The position numbers and the translations under genes are program-made. Below are positions 53,441-62,656 of a stretch of 64,000 nucleotides of DNA, in pieces; within the stretch, counting starts at the first letter, position 1; each line of letters opens with the position of its first letter. The DNA lies in contig NZ_URHZ01000013.1 of NCBI RefSeq assembly GCF_900547735.1, positions 22,765 to 86,764 on the forward strand, given 5' to 3'. The notes below the pieces were generated by a model. The model was not told where the DNA came from, made no database searches, and saw nothing but the letters and a program-made list of their open reading frames with translations. This DNA is from an uncultured Clostridium sp. GTDB taxonomy: Bacteria > Bacillota > Clostridia > Lachnospirales > Lachnospiraceae.

Positions 53441-54312
53441 AGATAAACAATGTAACTGTGATTGGATGCGGCACGATGGGAAACCAGATTGCCATGCAGG
53501 CCGCTCTGTGCGGATACCGGGTCAAGAATTATGATTTAAACAGGGATATGCTACAAAAGGCCGAAAAGTTCGCGGGCGATTGGTTTGCCTCCAGAGTTTT
53601 AAAAGGAAAAATGGCACAGGAGGCCGCGGCAGAGGCACAGAGCCGGCTGGTATTTACCGACTGCCTGGAGAACGCGGGCGCGGGAGCCGATTTGGTAATC
53701 GAGGCGGTTCCCGACATCCTGGAGATTAAAAAACAGGTTTTGAGCGCGATCGACCGCTATACGCCGGAGCATACAATCTATGCAAGCAACAGCTCCTATA
53801 TCGTGAGCTCCCTGTTTGCCGACGCGGTACAGAGGCCGGACAAGGTTGTAAACTTCCATTTTTTCAATCCGGCTCTGGTAATGCAGCTTGTTGAGATTGT
53901 AAAGGGGCCGCATGCGTCCGGGGAGACAATCGACACCATGATGGAGTTTGCGGTTTCGATAAAGAAAACTCCGGTGCTGGTGAAAAAAGAAATTTACGGG
54001 TTTGTGGTAAACCGCATATTCAGCGCCGTGACAAAGGAAGCATGCTATCTGCTGGATCAGGATATCGCATCGGCGGAGGATATCGATCTGGCGGTAAGAA
54101 AAGGGCTGAACCACCCGCTCGGACCGCTGGAACTGCTGGACATGACGGGAATCGATCTGGAATACCACGTTCTGATGGAACGTTACCGGATGACCGGAAA
54201 TCCGGCGGATAAACCGTCCGCCGCAATCGTGGAGCATTTTGCAAAGGGAGAGTACGGCAGAAAGACGGGAAAGGGCTTTTACCGGTATGAAGCAAACGAG
54301 GAGGACAGTTGA
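53437..54312 (+). CDS. 3-hydroxyacyl-CoA dehydrogenase
   Basis: This 291-residue NAD-dependent enzyme is of the Hbd/PaaH type. The dinucleotide-binding motif is VIGCGTMGNQIA at residues 8-19. The catalytic His lies in VNFHFFNPALVMQLVEIV, with the second domain NRIFSAVTKEACYLLDQD and GLNHPLGPLELLD. It oxidises 3-hydroxyacyl-CoA to 3-oxoacyl-CoA (or the reverse). Its start overlaps the dehydratase stop by 4 bases. Confidence 0.94.
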   Translation: MKINNVTVIGCGTMGNQIAMQAALCGYRVKNYDLNRDMLQKAEKFAGDWFASRVLKGKMAQEAAAEAQSRLVFTDCLENAGAGADLVIEAVPDILEIKKQVLSAIDRYTPEHTIYASNSSYIVSSLFADAVQRPDKVVNFHFFNPALVMQLVEIVKGPHASGETIDTMMEFAVSIKKTPVLVKKEIYGFVVNRIFSAVTKEACYLLDQDIASAEDIDLAVRKGLNHPLGPLELLDMTGIDLEYHVLMERYRMTGNPADKPSAAIVEHFAKGEYGRKTGKGFYRYEANEEDS

Positions 54313-54314
54313 GA

Positions 54315-55082
54315 ATGGGGCGGTTTATCAGGCTGGAAATAAAGAAACATATCGCCTGGCTGTCAATCGACCGGCCGGAGGCGTATAATGCGCTGTCAAG
54401 GCAGGTGGTGGACGAGCTTGACACGGCTCTCGACAGTGCGGCGGCAGACCGGGATATCAAAGTTGTGGTGATACAGAGCAGGAAAAATTTTGCCTCGGGA
54501 GCCGATATCAGGGAGATGGCGGATTTGACTCCCGGGGAAGCGCTAAATTTCTCTTTCGGCAGCACATTCGACAAGCTGGCCCGGATGAAAATCCCCACGG
54601 TGGCGGCCATTGAGGGATATGCCCTGGGCGGCGGCATGGAGCTGGCCCTGGCCTGTGACTTCCGGATTGCCTGTGCGGATGCAAGGATGGGATTTCCGGA
54701 AATTACGCTGGGAATCATGCCGGGAGCCGGAGGAACCTTCCGTCTGCCGCGGCTTATTGGTGAAGCAAAGGCAAAAGAAATGATTTATCTGGGAAAGCAA
54801 GTCACGGCGAAAGAGGCTCTGGATATCGGCCTTGTGAACCGGGTGGAAAGCCGGGACTGCTTTTGTGATGCGGTGGAAAAACTGGCGGAGTGTTTAAGCG
54901 CCAAATCCGGGGCGGCATTGGCGGCGGCCAAACAGACGATAGAAGAAAACCTGAGGGAGCCGGATTCCGGGAAGACGTCGGACAGGGAACGGAAGAACTG
55001 GGCCGCGTTGTTTGCGGAGCCTGATCAGAAAGAGGGAATGAACGCTTTTCTCGAGAAGAGGGCGCCGGAATTCCGGTATTAA
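54315..55082 (+). CDS. Enoyl-CoA hydratase (crotonase)
   Basis: This crotonase has 255 residues from ATG 54315 (the frame is open from a TTG at 54309). Typical loops are NFASGADIREMADL and IEGYALGGGMELALACDFRI. GFPEITLGIMPGAGGTFRLP carries one of the two usual catalytic acids, while the other is Asp in ACADAR. It should hydrate the enoyl-CoA made by the dehydratase to a 3-hydroxyacyl-CoA for the preceding dehydrogenase. Confidence 0.93.
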   Translation: MGRFIRLEIKKHIAWLSIDRPEAYNALSRQVVDELDTALDSAAADRDIKVVVIQSRKNFASGADIREMADLTPGEALNFSFGSTFDKLARMKIPTVAAIEGYALGGGMELALACDFRIACADARMGFPEITLGIMPGAGGTFRLPRLIGEAKAKEMIYLGKQVTAKEALDIGLVNRVESRDCFCDAVEKLAECLSAKSGAALAAAKQTIEENLREPDSGKTSDRERKNWAALFAEPDQKEGMNAFLEKRAPEFRY

Positions 55083-55113
55083 AAGAAAACGGGATAAGAG
55101 AGGGGAGGAAGAA

Positions 55114-56364
55114 ATGAGAAGTGTAGTAATTGTGTCGGCGTGCAGAACACCGATCGGAGCGTTGGGGGGAGCCTTCAGGAGCCTGGGAGCGCTGGATTTG
55201 ACAATCCCGGTGATGCAGGCCCTGATTAAGAGGAGCGGCCTGGATGCGGGACTGCTTGACGATGTGATCTGGGGATGCAACTACCAGAAGACGTATAAGG
55301 AGAACAACCTGGCCAGGGTGGCCGCGGTGAAGGCCGGACTTCCGGTCACGGTGCCGGGAATTACGGTACACCGCAACTGTACCTCGTCGATGTCCTCGGT
55401 GCAGCTGGGGTTTTATCAGATTATGGCCGGTGAGGCGGACTTTATCATGGCAGGAGGCACCGAATTGATGAGCAATGCCCCGCATATTGTTGAGGGTGCG
55501 CGCTGGGGAAAGAAACTCGGCAACTTTGAAATCCGTGATTCCATGTGGGATTCACTTACCAACCTGGGAGTCGGGCCTGCCATGGGAATTACCGCGGAAA
55601 ACCTGGCGGAGCGGTATGGCATTACCCGCGAAGAGCAGGATGAACTGGCCCTGCTCAGCCAGCAGAGGGCGTGCCGTGCCATCGATGAGGGGCGGTTTCA
55701 GGCTGAGATTATCCCCATCGAGGTAAAGGGGAAAAAGAAGACGGTTCTGGTGGAGCAGGATGAATATCCGAAGAGGGACGCATCCCTGGAAGGGCTGTCC
55801 TCACTCCGGGCCTCTTTCAAGGAAGGGGGAACCGTGACGGCGGGCAATGCGTCGGGAATGAACGACGCCTCCTCCGGCGTTATCCTGGCGTCCGAAGAGA
55901 AAGCAAGAGAACTCGGCCTCCCGATTCTGGCCCGCGTCCTCTCCACGTCTACGGCCGGGGTGGAGCCCGACATTATGGGGATCGGGCCTGTCGGAGCCGT
56001 GGCAAAAGCACTTGGAAAAGCCGGACTAACGCTCCAGGATATGGAACGGGTGGAGATCAATGAGGCGTTTGCGGCCCAGTATCTGGCCTGTGAGAAGGAG
56101 CTTAAGCTGAACCGCAATATCACCAATGTAAATGGCAGCGGAATATCACTGGGGCATCCGGTGGGAGCCACAGGCACGCGGATTATCACATCACTCGTCT
56201 ATGAACTTCTGCGGGAAAAGAAACGTTACGGCCTGGCGTCAGCCTGCGCCGGGGGCGGCATGGGAACCGCGGTGGTTCTTGAGGCACTGCAAAATGAAAA
56301 TCCCGAGCCGCTTAAAAATGAAGAGCAGGAGGAGTTTTCAAATGTACAAGATGAGCGAGCTTAA
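55114..56364 (+). CDS. Acetyl-CoA C-acyltransferase (thiolase)
   Basis: This 416-residue thiolase has the acyl-binding Cys in VHRNCTSSMSSVQL, the His in GHPVGATGTRI and the base Cys in SACAGGGMGTAVVLE. EINEAFAAQYLA is another family signature. It would split the 3-oxoacyl-CoA to acetyl-CoA and a shortened acyl-CoA. About 25 Glu-rich residues extend the C-terminus, and their coding region overlaps the next gene. Confidence 0.95.
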   Translation: MRSVVIVSACRTPIGALGGAFRSLGALDLTIPVMQALIKRSGLDAGLLDDVIWGCNYQKTYKENNLARVAAVKAGLPVTVPGITVHRNCTSSMSSVQLGFYQIMAGEADFIMAGGTELMSNAPHIVEGARWGKKLGNFEIRDSMWDSLTNLGVGPAMGITAENLAERYGITREEQDELALLSQQRACRAIDEGRFQAEIIPIEVKGKKKTVLVEQDEYPKRDASLEGLSSLRASFKEGGTVTAGNASGMNDASSGVILASEEKARELGLPILARVLSTSTAGVEPDIMGIGPVGAVAKALGKAGLTLQDMERVEINEAFAAQYLACEKELKLNRNITNVNGSGISLGHPVGATGTRIITSLVYELLREKKRYGLASACAGGGMGTAVVLEALQNENPEPLKNEEQEEFSNVQDERA

Positions 56365-57703
56365 CGTCCGCTATCGGGAAAAGCTTGTGACGGCAGAGGA
56401 GGCGGTGAGAGCCGTCAAATCGGGAGACCGCGTCCACTACGGGCTGTTTGGCGGAATTGTGCGGGAGCTTGATCAGGCGCTGGCCCTGAGGACGGAGGAG
56501 CTTACGGATGTCACGGTCTATGCCACGATATGGGGAAACGGATACATACCGGCCATTTTACAGGCGGATCCCGGGGCGGAGCATTTTCACTACTGTAATA
56601 CTCATTTCAGCGCATTGGACAGGAAGATGAACAAGGAGGGAGTATGCTGGTTTGTCCCGGTTCAGTTCCGTGAAAATCCGAAGCTGTTTGCCGAAAATGT
56701 GGACGGCGGAATTGATGTGGCCATGTTCCAGGTGGCTCCGATGGATGACTACGGAAATTTTAATTTCGGGCCGCAAATCGCGGAGTACTGGGGAATTTTA
56801 AAAAAAGCAAAAACAGTGATTGTGGAAGTAAACAAAGATATGCCGGTCAACCATGGGATGCAGAATGTGATTAATCTGAGCCGGATTGATTATGTGGTGG
56901 AGGGCAGGGGCTATCCGTTAAACTACCTGGAAGCGAAACCTGCGACGGATGTGGAGCTGAAAATTGCGGAACACATCGTGCCACATATAAAAAGCGGCAG
57001 CACGCTGCAGCTCGGAATCGGAGGGATCCCGAACACCATTGGAGCCATGCTGGCCGATTCGGAGGTGGATGATCTGAGCGTCCATACGGAAATGTTTGTG
57101 GAAGCCTATTTAAAGCTTTATCAGGCCGGCAAAATTACCGGCAGCAAAAACATTGATAAAGGAAAAATGGTTTACACCTTTGCCAGCGGCAGCAGGGAGC
57201 TGTTCGAGTTTATCGACAACAATCCCATCACGTGCGTGGCTCCGGTTGACTACGTCAATGACATAGGGGTAATCGGGAGCATTGATCGGATGGTATCCAT
57301 CAACAGCTGCCTGCAGGTGGATCTCTTCGGCCAGGTCAACTCCGAGTCATCCGGCTGGCAGCATATTGGCGGCACGGGGGGACAGCTCGATTATGTGCTG
57401 GGAGCCTTCCACTCAAAGGGCGGGCAGAGCTTTTTATGTACGCCGTCGGTCCGGATTTCAAAGGATGGAAAGAAAGAATCCCTGATCCGGGCGAGACTTC
57501 CGGAAGGCAGCATTGTATCGGTGCCGAGAAGCGCGGTCCATTACGTGGTGACCGAGTATGGGGCGGTCAATTTAAAGGGAAAGACCACCTATGAGAGGGC
57601 GGAGCTTTTAATATCCATCGCACATCCTGACTTCAGGGAGGAGCTGGCTAAAGAGGCGGTACGCATGGGCATCGGCAGGACAAGCAGCCGGGTTTTGGCT
57701 TAA
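56342..57703 (+). CDS. Acetyl-CoA hydrolase/transferase family CoA-transferase (4-hydroxybutyrate/butyrate type)
   Basis: This transferase has 453 residues from ATG 56342, set by AGGAGG at 56327-56332; the open frame further upstream is only the shadow of the thiolase. The class I family pattern includes LGIGGIPNTIGAML, LSVHTEMFVEAYLKL and GGTGGQLDYVLGAFHSKGG. The enzyme exchanges CoA between acetyl-CoA (or another acyl-CoA) and a carboxylate, so it could activate the 2-hydroxy acid for the dehydratase. It overlaps the thiolase gene by 23 bases. Confidence 0.92.
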   Translation: MYKMSELNVRYREKLVTAEEAVRAVKSGDRVHYGLFGGIVRELDQALALRTEELTDVTVYATIWGNGYIPAILQADPGAEHFHYCNTHFSALDRKMNKEGVCWFVPVQFRENPKLFAENVDGGIDVAMFQVAPMDDYGNFNFGPQIAEYWGILKKAKTVIVEVNKDMPVNHGMQNVINLSRIDYVVEGRGYPLNYLEAKPATDVELKIAEHIVPHIKSGSTLQLGIGGIPNTIGAMLADSEVDDLSVHTEMFVEAYLKLYQAGKITGSKNIDKGKMVYTFASGSRELFEFIDNNPITCVAPVDYVNDIGVIGSIDRMVSINSCLQVDLFGQVNSESSGWQHIGGTGGQLDYVLGAFHSKGGQSFLCTPSVRISKDGKKESLIRARLPEGSIVSVPRSAVHYVVTEYGAVNLKGKTTYERAELLISIAHPDFREELAKEAVRMGIGRTSSRVLA

Positions 57704-57715
57704 GGAAGAGTATTT

Positions 57716-57727
57716 AGTAACGTTACT
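57716..57727. promoter_or_regulatory. Short palindrome AGTAACGTTACT before the transporter gene
   Basis: A perfect 12-bp palindrome lies in the 56-base gap between the CoA-transferase and the transporter. It may bind a regulator, but its short length makes chance possible. Confidence 0.3.
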
Positions 57728-57759
57728 CATCGGCAAATCTATTACAGGGGGTAAAAGAT

Positions 57760-59172
57760 ATGACAGTTTACACAGTTTTAACAGATTTCGCATTGGCATC
57801 GTTTTTAATCTTGATTGGACAGCTTATCCGCGCCAAGGTGCCGTTTATCCAGAAGTATTTTATTCCGTCCAGCCTGATGGCGGGTTTCCTGGGACTGTTT
57901 GCGGGCCAGGAAATGTTGAATATTCTGCCGTTTTCCGATTCCATGGGCTCTTATACAAGCGTTCTGATGATCGTGATTTTCGCAGCGATCGGCATTAACG
58001 GATTTACAATCAACAAGGGCGTTTTAAAGAGAGAAGCGGAACGCGTGGTGGGGTACGGCCTGTACAAGGGGGCACAGAGCGCCCTCCAATGGTGGCTTCC
58101 CGCGCTGGTGGGCGTGTTGGTCATCTCCAAAATCTGGCCGGACATTAACTACGGTTTCGGGCTGCTTCTGGCGGCAGGCTTTTTAGGCGGACACGGCACG
58201 GCGGCCGCGGTCGGTACAACGATGGCCGAACTGGGCTTTGCCGACGCACCGGATCTTGCGATGACATCGGCGACGGTCGGCATTCTGGCCGGCGTGTTCG
58301 GCGGACTGATTTTTATCAAGTGGGCGACGGCAAAGGGCTATACCCAGTACATAAAAAGCTTTGCCTATCTGAGCGGTGATTTAAAAACAGGCATGGTCAG
58401 CAGGGAGAACCAGGAAGAGATGGGAAGAGATACGGTTTCCTCAATTGCGCTGGATCCGCTGTGCTGGCACTTAAGCCTTCTGATGGTTCCCACGGGACTC
58501 GGTTACCTGTGCAGCAAGCTGGTAAAAAGCTACTTTGCCGTCAATATTCCAAACTACGCCTGCGCGTTTATTCTGGCTCTGCTTTTCTTCTGTGTGGCAG
58601 GAGGAAGGACAGACGGCGGAATCTATAAATATATTGACAAACGCGTTAATACGCGTATCAGCGGAACATGCACCGACTATCTTGTATTTTTCGGCGTAGC
58701 CGGAATCAAGATACCGATTATTGTAAAATATGCGGGACCGCTTCTGGTTCTGATGCTGTTAGGTATTTTTATTGTCTGGTTCATTCTCCGCATCTTGGGG
58801 CCGGCCATGAACCGCGACAGCTGGTTTGAACGCTCCATCTTTGTGTACGGATATGCAACCGGCGTATTTGCAATCGGTTTCCTTCTTCTGCGCATTGTGG
58901 ACCCGGAAAATGAATCCAAGACGCTGAACGATACGGCATTCACCACCCCGTTTCTCACCCCGGTGGAAACCTTTGTATGGGCGGCAGGCCCCGCAATGCT
59001 GATGGGCGGCCAGCACTGGCTGTTTATCGGAATCTTTGCCGCCATGTTCTTCGGCCTTATCATTGCCGCGATGGTAATGAAGTGGTGGTATATAAAAATT
59101 CCATTATCCGAGAGAAAGGCAATTGTGAATTACAGCGCTGCTGAGAAAGAACAGAAAAGCGCGGAGTCTTAA
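57760..59172 (+). CDS. GltS-like sodium/dicarboxylate (glutamate) symporter
   Basis: This 470-residue, roughly 12-helix membrane protein has GGHGTAAAVGTTMAELGF, the conserved glycine-rich pore loop of the ESS/GltS family. SLMAGFLGLFAG and the C-terminal AGPAMLMGGQHW are also present. GltS proteins import glutamate with Na+. Here the substrate may be glutamate or a related amino or hydroxy diacid that feeds the operon (inference). Confidence 0.88.
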   Translation: MTVYTVLTDFALASFLILIGQLIRAKVPFIQKYFIPSSLMAGFLGLFAGQEMLNILPFSDSMGSYTSVLMIVIFAAIGINGFTINKGVLKREAERVVGYGLYKGAQSALQWWLPALVGVLVISKIWPDINYGFGLLLAAGFLGGHGTAAAVGTTMAELGFADAPDLAMTSATVGILAGVFGGLIFIKWATAKGYTQYIKSFAYLSGDLKTGMVSRENQEEMGRDTVSSIALDPLCWHLSLLMVPTGLGYLCSKLVKSYFAVNIPNYACAFILALLFFCVAGGRTDGGIYKYIDKRVNTRISGTCTDYLVFFGVAGIKIPIIVKYAGPLLVLMLLGIFIVWFILRILGPAMNRDSWFERSIFVYGYATGVFAIGFLLLRIVDPENESKTLNDTAFTTPFLTPVETFVWAAGPAMLMGGQHWLFIGIFAAMFFGLIIAAMVMKWWYIKIPLSERKAIVNYSAAEKEQKSAES

Positions 59173-59183
59173 CAGGCCGTGCT

Positions 59184-59214
59184 GCCGGATGCAGGGGCGC
59201 TGCCCGCATCCGGC
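59184..59214 (+). other. Intercistronic hairpin after the GltS-like gene
   Basis: GCCGGATGC pairs with GCATCCGGC around 13 bases, with no T-tract. It may be an mRNA processing or stability element dividing the operon. Confidence 0.5.
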
Positions 59215-59268
59215 GGCATCTGTCATGGAAAAATTACGGAACAGTTTTAAGCTACAGGAGGAACAGCT

Positions 59269-59583
59269 ATGAGAATTGAAACGCATCCGATCATTGGGAA
59301 AATAGAGAAAGGCCGGATGGTGGAATTTGAATTTGACGGCAAAAAAATAAACGGTTATGAGGGCGAGCCCATTGCAATGGCGCTGAAGGCCGCCGGAATT
59401 CAAATTCACAGATATACGTCAAAAAAGCATAAACCGCGCGGAATCTTCTGTGCCATCGGAAGGTGTACGGACTGTGTCATGATCGTGGACGGAAAACCGA
59501 ATACCCGTACGTGTGTGACTCCACTGGAAGAAGGAATGAAAGTACAGACACAGTACGGCGTCTCAGCGAAACCGGAGGAGTAA
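59269..59583 (+). CDS. 2Fe-2S binding subunit of an HcnA/SoxA-like oxidase
   Basis: This 104-residue protein reads as a plant-type 2Fe-2S domain (Fer2_4). Cysteines are visible in GIFCAIGRCTDCVMIVDG and RTCVTP, giving C-x4-C-x2-C plus a distal Cys. It corresponds to HcnA or the N-terminal part of sarcosine/opine oxidase alpha subunits. It is followed 5 bases later by the FAD/NAD subunit. Confidence 0.88.
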   Translation: MRIETHPIIGKIEKGRMVEFEFDGKKINGYEGEPIAMALKAAGIQIHRYTSKKHKPRGIFCAIGRCTDCVMIVDGKPNTRTCVTPLEEGMKVQTQYGVSAKPEE

Positions 59584-59588
59584 AAATT

Positions 59589-61178
59589 ATGAAGAGATAT
59601 GAATTAATTGTAATCGGAGCCGGCCCTGCCGGTCTCTCCGCCGCGATCGAGGCGGCCAAACAGAACATGCAGGTGGTCGTGTTTGACGAGAACGCCCGCC
59701 CCGGAGGCCAGCTTTTTAAACAGATCCACAAGTTTTTCGGATCGAAAGAACACAAGGCAAAAACGAGAGGTTTCGTCATTGGGGAGGAGCTGCTTGCACA
59801 GGCGGAGGAATCGGGGGTGGAAGTAGTTTTAAACGCCACCGTAATTGGCCTTTACAGGGAAAAAGAAGTCTGTGTCATGCGTGACGGACAGATTGTTCAT
59901 TATAAAGGAGACAACATTATTGTAGCGGCGGGAGCTGCCGAAAACATGGTTACATTCCGCGGCTGGACGCTGCCGGGAGTCATCGGGGCCGGGGCTGCCC
60001 AGACGATGATGAATCTTCACGGCGTCAAACCGGGGGAACGGGTTCTGATGGTCGGTTCCGGCAACGTGGGGCTGGTCGTCAGCTTCCAGCTTCTCCAGGC
60101 GGGATGCAGGGTAGTGGGCGTCATCGATGCGGCAAAGAGAATCGGCGGCTACGGCGTCCATGCGGCAAAACTGGCCAGAACGGGAGTGCCATTTTATCTT
60201 TCCCACACGATCGTGGAGGCGGAGGGTGACGACCACGTGACGGGAGCCGTGATAGCGGAAGTGGACGACAAGTGGCAGACGGTGCCGGGTACGGAGAAGC
60301 ACCTGGAAGTGGATACAATCTGCATCGCCGTGGGCCTGTCACCAATGTCCCAGCTCGTACGCATGGTGGGCTGTGAGACGGTGGATGATCCCGGCAGCGG
60401 GGGAATTGTCCCGGTATGCAACGAGTACGGTGAAACCTCAATTCCCGGTATCTTTGCGGCCGGTGATGTGGCGGGAATCGAGGAGGCCAGCTCTGCGATG
60501 ATACAGGGAAGGATAGCGGGACTCGCGGCGGCCGAGAGAAGCGGCTACCTGGACAAAGACAGGATGAGCAGTAAATTTGAGGAGGCCAACTGCTCCCTTT
60601 ACCAGCTCCGCCAGGGAATGTTCAGCCATGTCAATAAGGGGCGGACGGACCTTACGGAGACGGATGAGGGGTATCCGCTTTCCCCATGTCTGCTGACGAA
60701 GGGATACGTGGATGACTCTGAAATAACGGAATTCCCCGGCGCATCCTATAAAACCTCCGGGATTCATCCGGTTATTGAATGCACGCAGAATATTCCCTGC
60801 AATCCCTGCCAGGATGCCTGCCGGATTGGATGCATCAAGGTGGGAGAGACTATCACATCGCTGCCGGAGGTGAGGAAAGACGTCAAATGCGTGGGATGCG
60901 GAATGTGTGTCGCCAACTGCTCCGGCCAGGCAATTTTCCTGGTTGATGAAGATTATGACGATGTTCATGCCGCTATCACAATTCCCTATGAATTTTTACC
61001 GCTTCCGGAGAAGGGCGCGGTAGGGACGGCTCTTGGAAGGAACGGTAATAAGCTGTGCCGGGCCGTGGTGTCGGAAGTCAGGGCCGCAAAGGCGATGGAT
61101 CATACGAACCTGGTTACGATGCTGGTTCCAAAGGAATTTGCAGGCACGGCGCGGTTTATGGAATTTGAGGAGGTGTAG
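59589..61178 (+). CDS. HcnB-like FAD/NAD(P) oxidoreductase with C-terminal 4Fe-4S clusters
   Basis: This protein has 529 residues from ATG 59589; the longer open frame overlaps the previous gene. An FAD-binding GAGPAGLSAAIEA (residue 9 on), ARPGGQLFKQ and a second fold VLMVGSGNVG make up a pyridine-nucleotide disulfide oxidoreductase-like core. The C-terminal quarter carries cysteine groups CTQNIPCNPCQDAC and CVGCGMCVANC, probably two 4Fe-4S clusters. HcnB and proline/opine oxidase alpha subunits lack or vary this ferredoxin tail, so electrons may go to ferredoxin or another anaerobic acceptor instead of oxygen (inference). Confidence 0.9.
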   Translation: MKRYELIVIGAGPAGLSAAIEAAKQNMQVVVFDENARPGGQLFKQIHKFFGSKEHKAKTRGFVIGEELLAQAEESGVEVVLNATVIGLYREKEVCVMRDGQIVHYKGDNIIVAAGAAENMVTFRGWTLPGVIGAGAAQTMMNLHGVKPGERVLMVGSGNVGLVVSFQLLQAGCRVVGVIDAAKRIGGYGVHAAKLARTGVPFYLSHTIVEAEGDDHVTGAVIAEVDDKWQTVPGTEKHLEVDTICIAVGLSPMSQLVRMVGCETVDDPGSGGIVPVCNEYGETSIPGIFAAGDVAGIEEASSAMIQGRIAGLAAAERSGYLDKDRMSSKFEEANCSLYQLRQGMFSHVNKGRTDLTETDEGYPLSPCLLTKGYVDDSEITEFPGASYKTSGIHPVIECTQNIPCNPCQDACRIGCIKVGETITSLPEVRKDVKCVGCGMCVANCSGQAIFLVDEDYDDVHAAITIPYEFLPLPEKGAVGTALGRNGNKLCRAVVSEVRAAKAMDHTNLVTMLVPKEFAGTARFMEFEEV

Positions 61179-61182
61179 CAGG

Positions 61183-61527
61183 ATGGAAACTATCATGGAT
61201 CGTTCAATCGATTTAGGGGAATTGATACCGCAGCCGGATGACGACGTCATTGTCTGCCGGTGCGAGGAAGTGACAAAAGGTGAAATCCGGCAGGCGGTTC
61301 ACGACGGCATGCGCACATTGAATGAGATCAGACGGTATCTGCGGACCGGAATGGGACTCTGCCAGGGACAGACCTGCGGCAAACTGGTGCAGTCCATTGT
61401 AGCGCGGGAACTCGGGGCAAGACCGAGGGACCTGGAAATGAATACGGCGAGGAGTCCGGTGAGGCCGACTGAAATGGGCGTATACGGAAACGAGGTAATT
61501 GAACAGGAGGCGGAGTATGAAGCATAA
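61183..61527 (+). CDS. BFD-like 2Fe-2S protein
   Basis: This protein has 114 residues from ATG 61183. The bacterioferritin-associated-ferredoxin-like cluster is C-R-C-E-E (about residue 25) and CQGQTC (about residue 60). This domain is normally fused to the C-terminus of HcnB-type subunits, but here it is a separate gene. It overlaps the next gene by 11 bases. Confidence 0.9.
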   Translation: METIMDRSIDLGELIPQPDDDVIVCRCEEVTKGEIRQAVHDGMRTLNEIRRYLRTGMGLCQGQTCGKLVQSIVARELGARPRDLEMNTARSPVRPTEMGVYGNEVIEQEAEYEA

Positions 61528-62641
61528 TGCACAAGTGGTAATAGTCGGAAGCGGCCTGGTGGGCTGTTCCGCGGCTTATTATCTCTGTAAACAGGGCATC
61601 AAACCCATTGTTCTTGAGAAAAAAGAAATTGGACACGGAGGATCCAGCCGCAATGCCGGAGGCGTCCGCCAGTCGGCCAGAGATCCCAGGGAACTTCCGA
61701 TGGCAATGTACGCGGTACAGCATATCTGGCCCGGCCTCTCCGAGGAATTGGGAATTGATATTGAATATAAGCAGAAAGGGAATCTCCGGCTTGCCAAGAC
61801 AAAGGAGCACATGGCCACACTGGAAAAAACGGCTGTAAAATGCCGGGCGCTGGGACTTGAGATGACTATGCTGTCGGGGGAGGAGACGAGGAAAATTAAT
61901 CCTTTTATGTCCGATGAGGTAATTGGTTCAAGCTGGTGTCCGACGGATGGGCATGCAAATCCTCTTCTGACCACACTGGGATATTATAAAAAGGCCAGGG
62001 AGATGGGGGCCAGATTCATTACCGGGGAAGAAGTTGTTTCCCTTAAAAAAGAAAGAGGGAAAATAACCGGAGTGGTTACAAAATGCAATGAATATGGGGC
62101 GGAGCAGGTGATCGTTGCAAGCGGGTTTGAGAGCAGGGAGATTTTGAATACGGTGGGAATCGATATCCCGATGCGCAAAAAGCTTCTGGAGAGCCTTGTG
62201 ACAGAGGAGATGCCTTATATGTTCGACGAGATGCTGGGCGTGGCCACCTCTGATTTTTACGGCCATCAGACGAAGCACGGTTCCTTTGTCTTTGGCGGCG
62301 GCGCAGGTTTCGGCAATTACTTTGATTTTCAGAAGGAGACAATGGCTACCAGCATGACCCCGCCCGTGATATGCCGCGGCGTTCTGCGTTATTTCCCCAT
62401 GCTGAAGGAACTGAAAGTGGTGCGCGTCTGGGCCGGATGGAAGGATGAGAGTTCCGACGGCATTCCGGTGATTGGACCGATTGAGGAAGTGCCGGGACTC
62501 TATACGGCCTGCGGCTTTTCGGGACACGGTTTCGGCATTGCCCCGGCAGCAGGCATGGAACTTGCGAACCTGATTGCCGGCGGAAAAAGCGCTCTTGACT
62601 TGAGAGAACTCAGATATAACCGTTTTCTGCCGGCCAAATAG
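61517..62641 (+). CDS. FAD-dependent amino-acid oxidase/dehydrogenase (DadA/HcnC/SoxB-like)
   Basis: This protein has 374 residues from ATG 61517 behind AGGAGG. The DAO fold starts with VVIVGSGLVGCSAAYYL. GGSSRNAGGVRQSARD is the flavin-contact segment, and the C-terminus has GFSGHGFGIAPAAGMELANL. Family members oxidise D-amino acids, N-methyl amino acids, proline or opines at a C-N bond. With the three preceding iron-sulfur genes it forms an HcnABC-like complex that would pass electrons from an amine. The real substrate is unknown. Confidence 0.92.
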   Translation: MKHNAQVVIVGSGLVGCSAAYYLCKQGIKPIVLEKKEIGHGGSSRNAGGVRQSARDPRELPMAMYAVQHIWPGLSEELGIDIEYKQKGNLRLAKTKEHMATLEKTAVKCRALGLEMTMLSGEETRKINPFMSDEVIGSSWCPTDGHANPLLTTLGYYKKAREMGARFITGEEVVSLKKERGKITGVVTKCNEYGAEQVIVASGFESREILNTVGIDIPMRKKLLESLVTEEMPYMFDEMLGVATSDFYGHQTKHGSFVFGGGAGFGNYFDFQKETMATSMTPPVICRGVLRYFPMLKELKVVRVWAGWKDESSDGIPVIGPIEEVPGLYTACGFSGHGFGIAPAAGMELANLIAGGKSALDLRELRYNRFLPAK

Positions 62642-62656
62642 AACGGAGGGAACACG

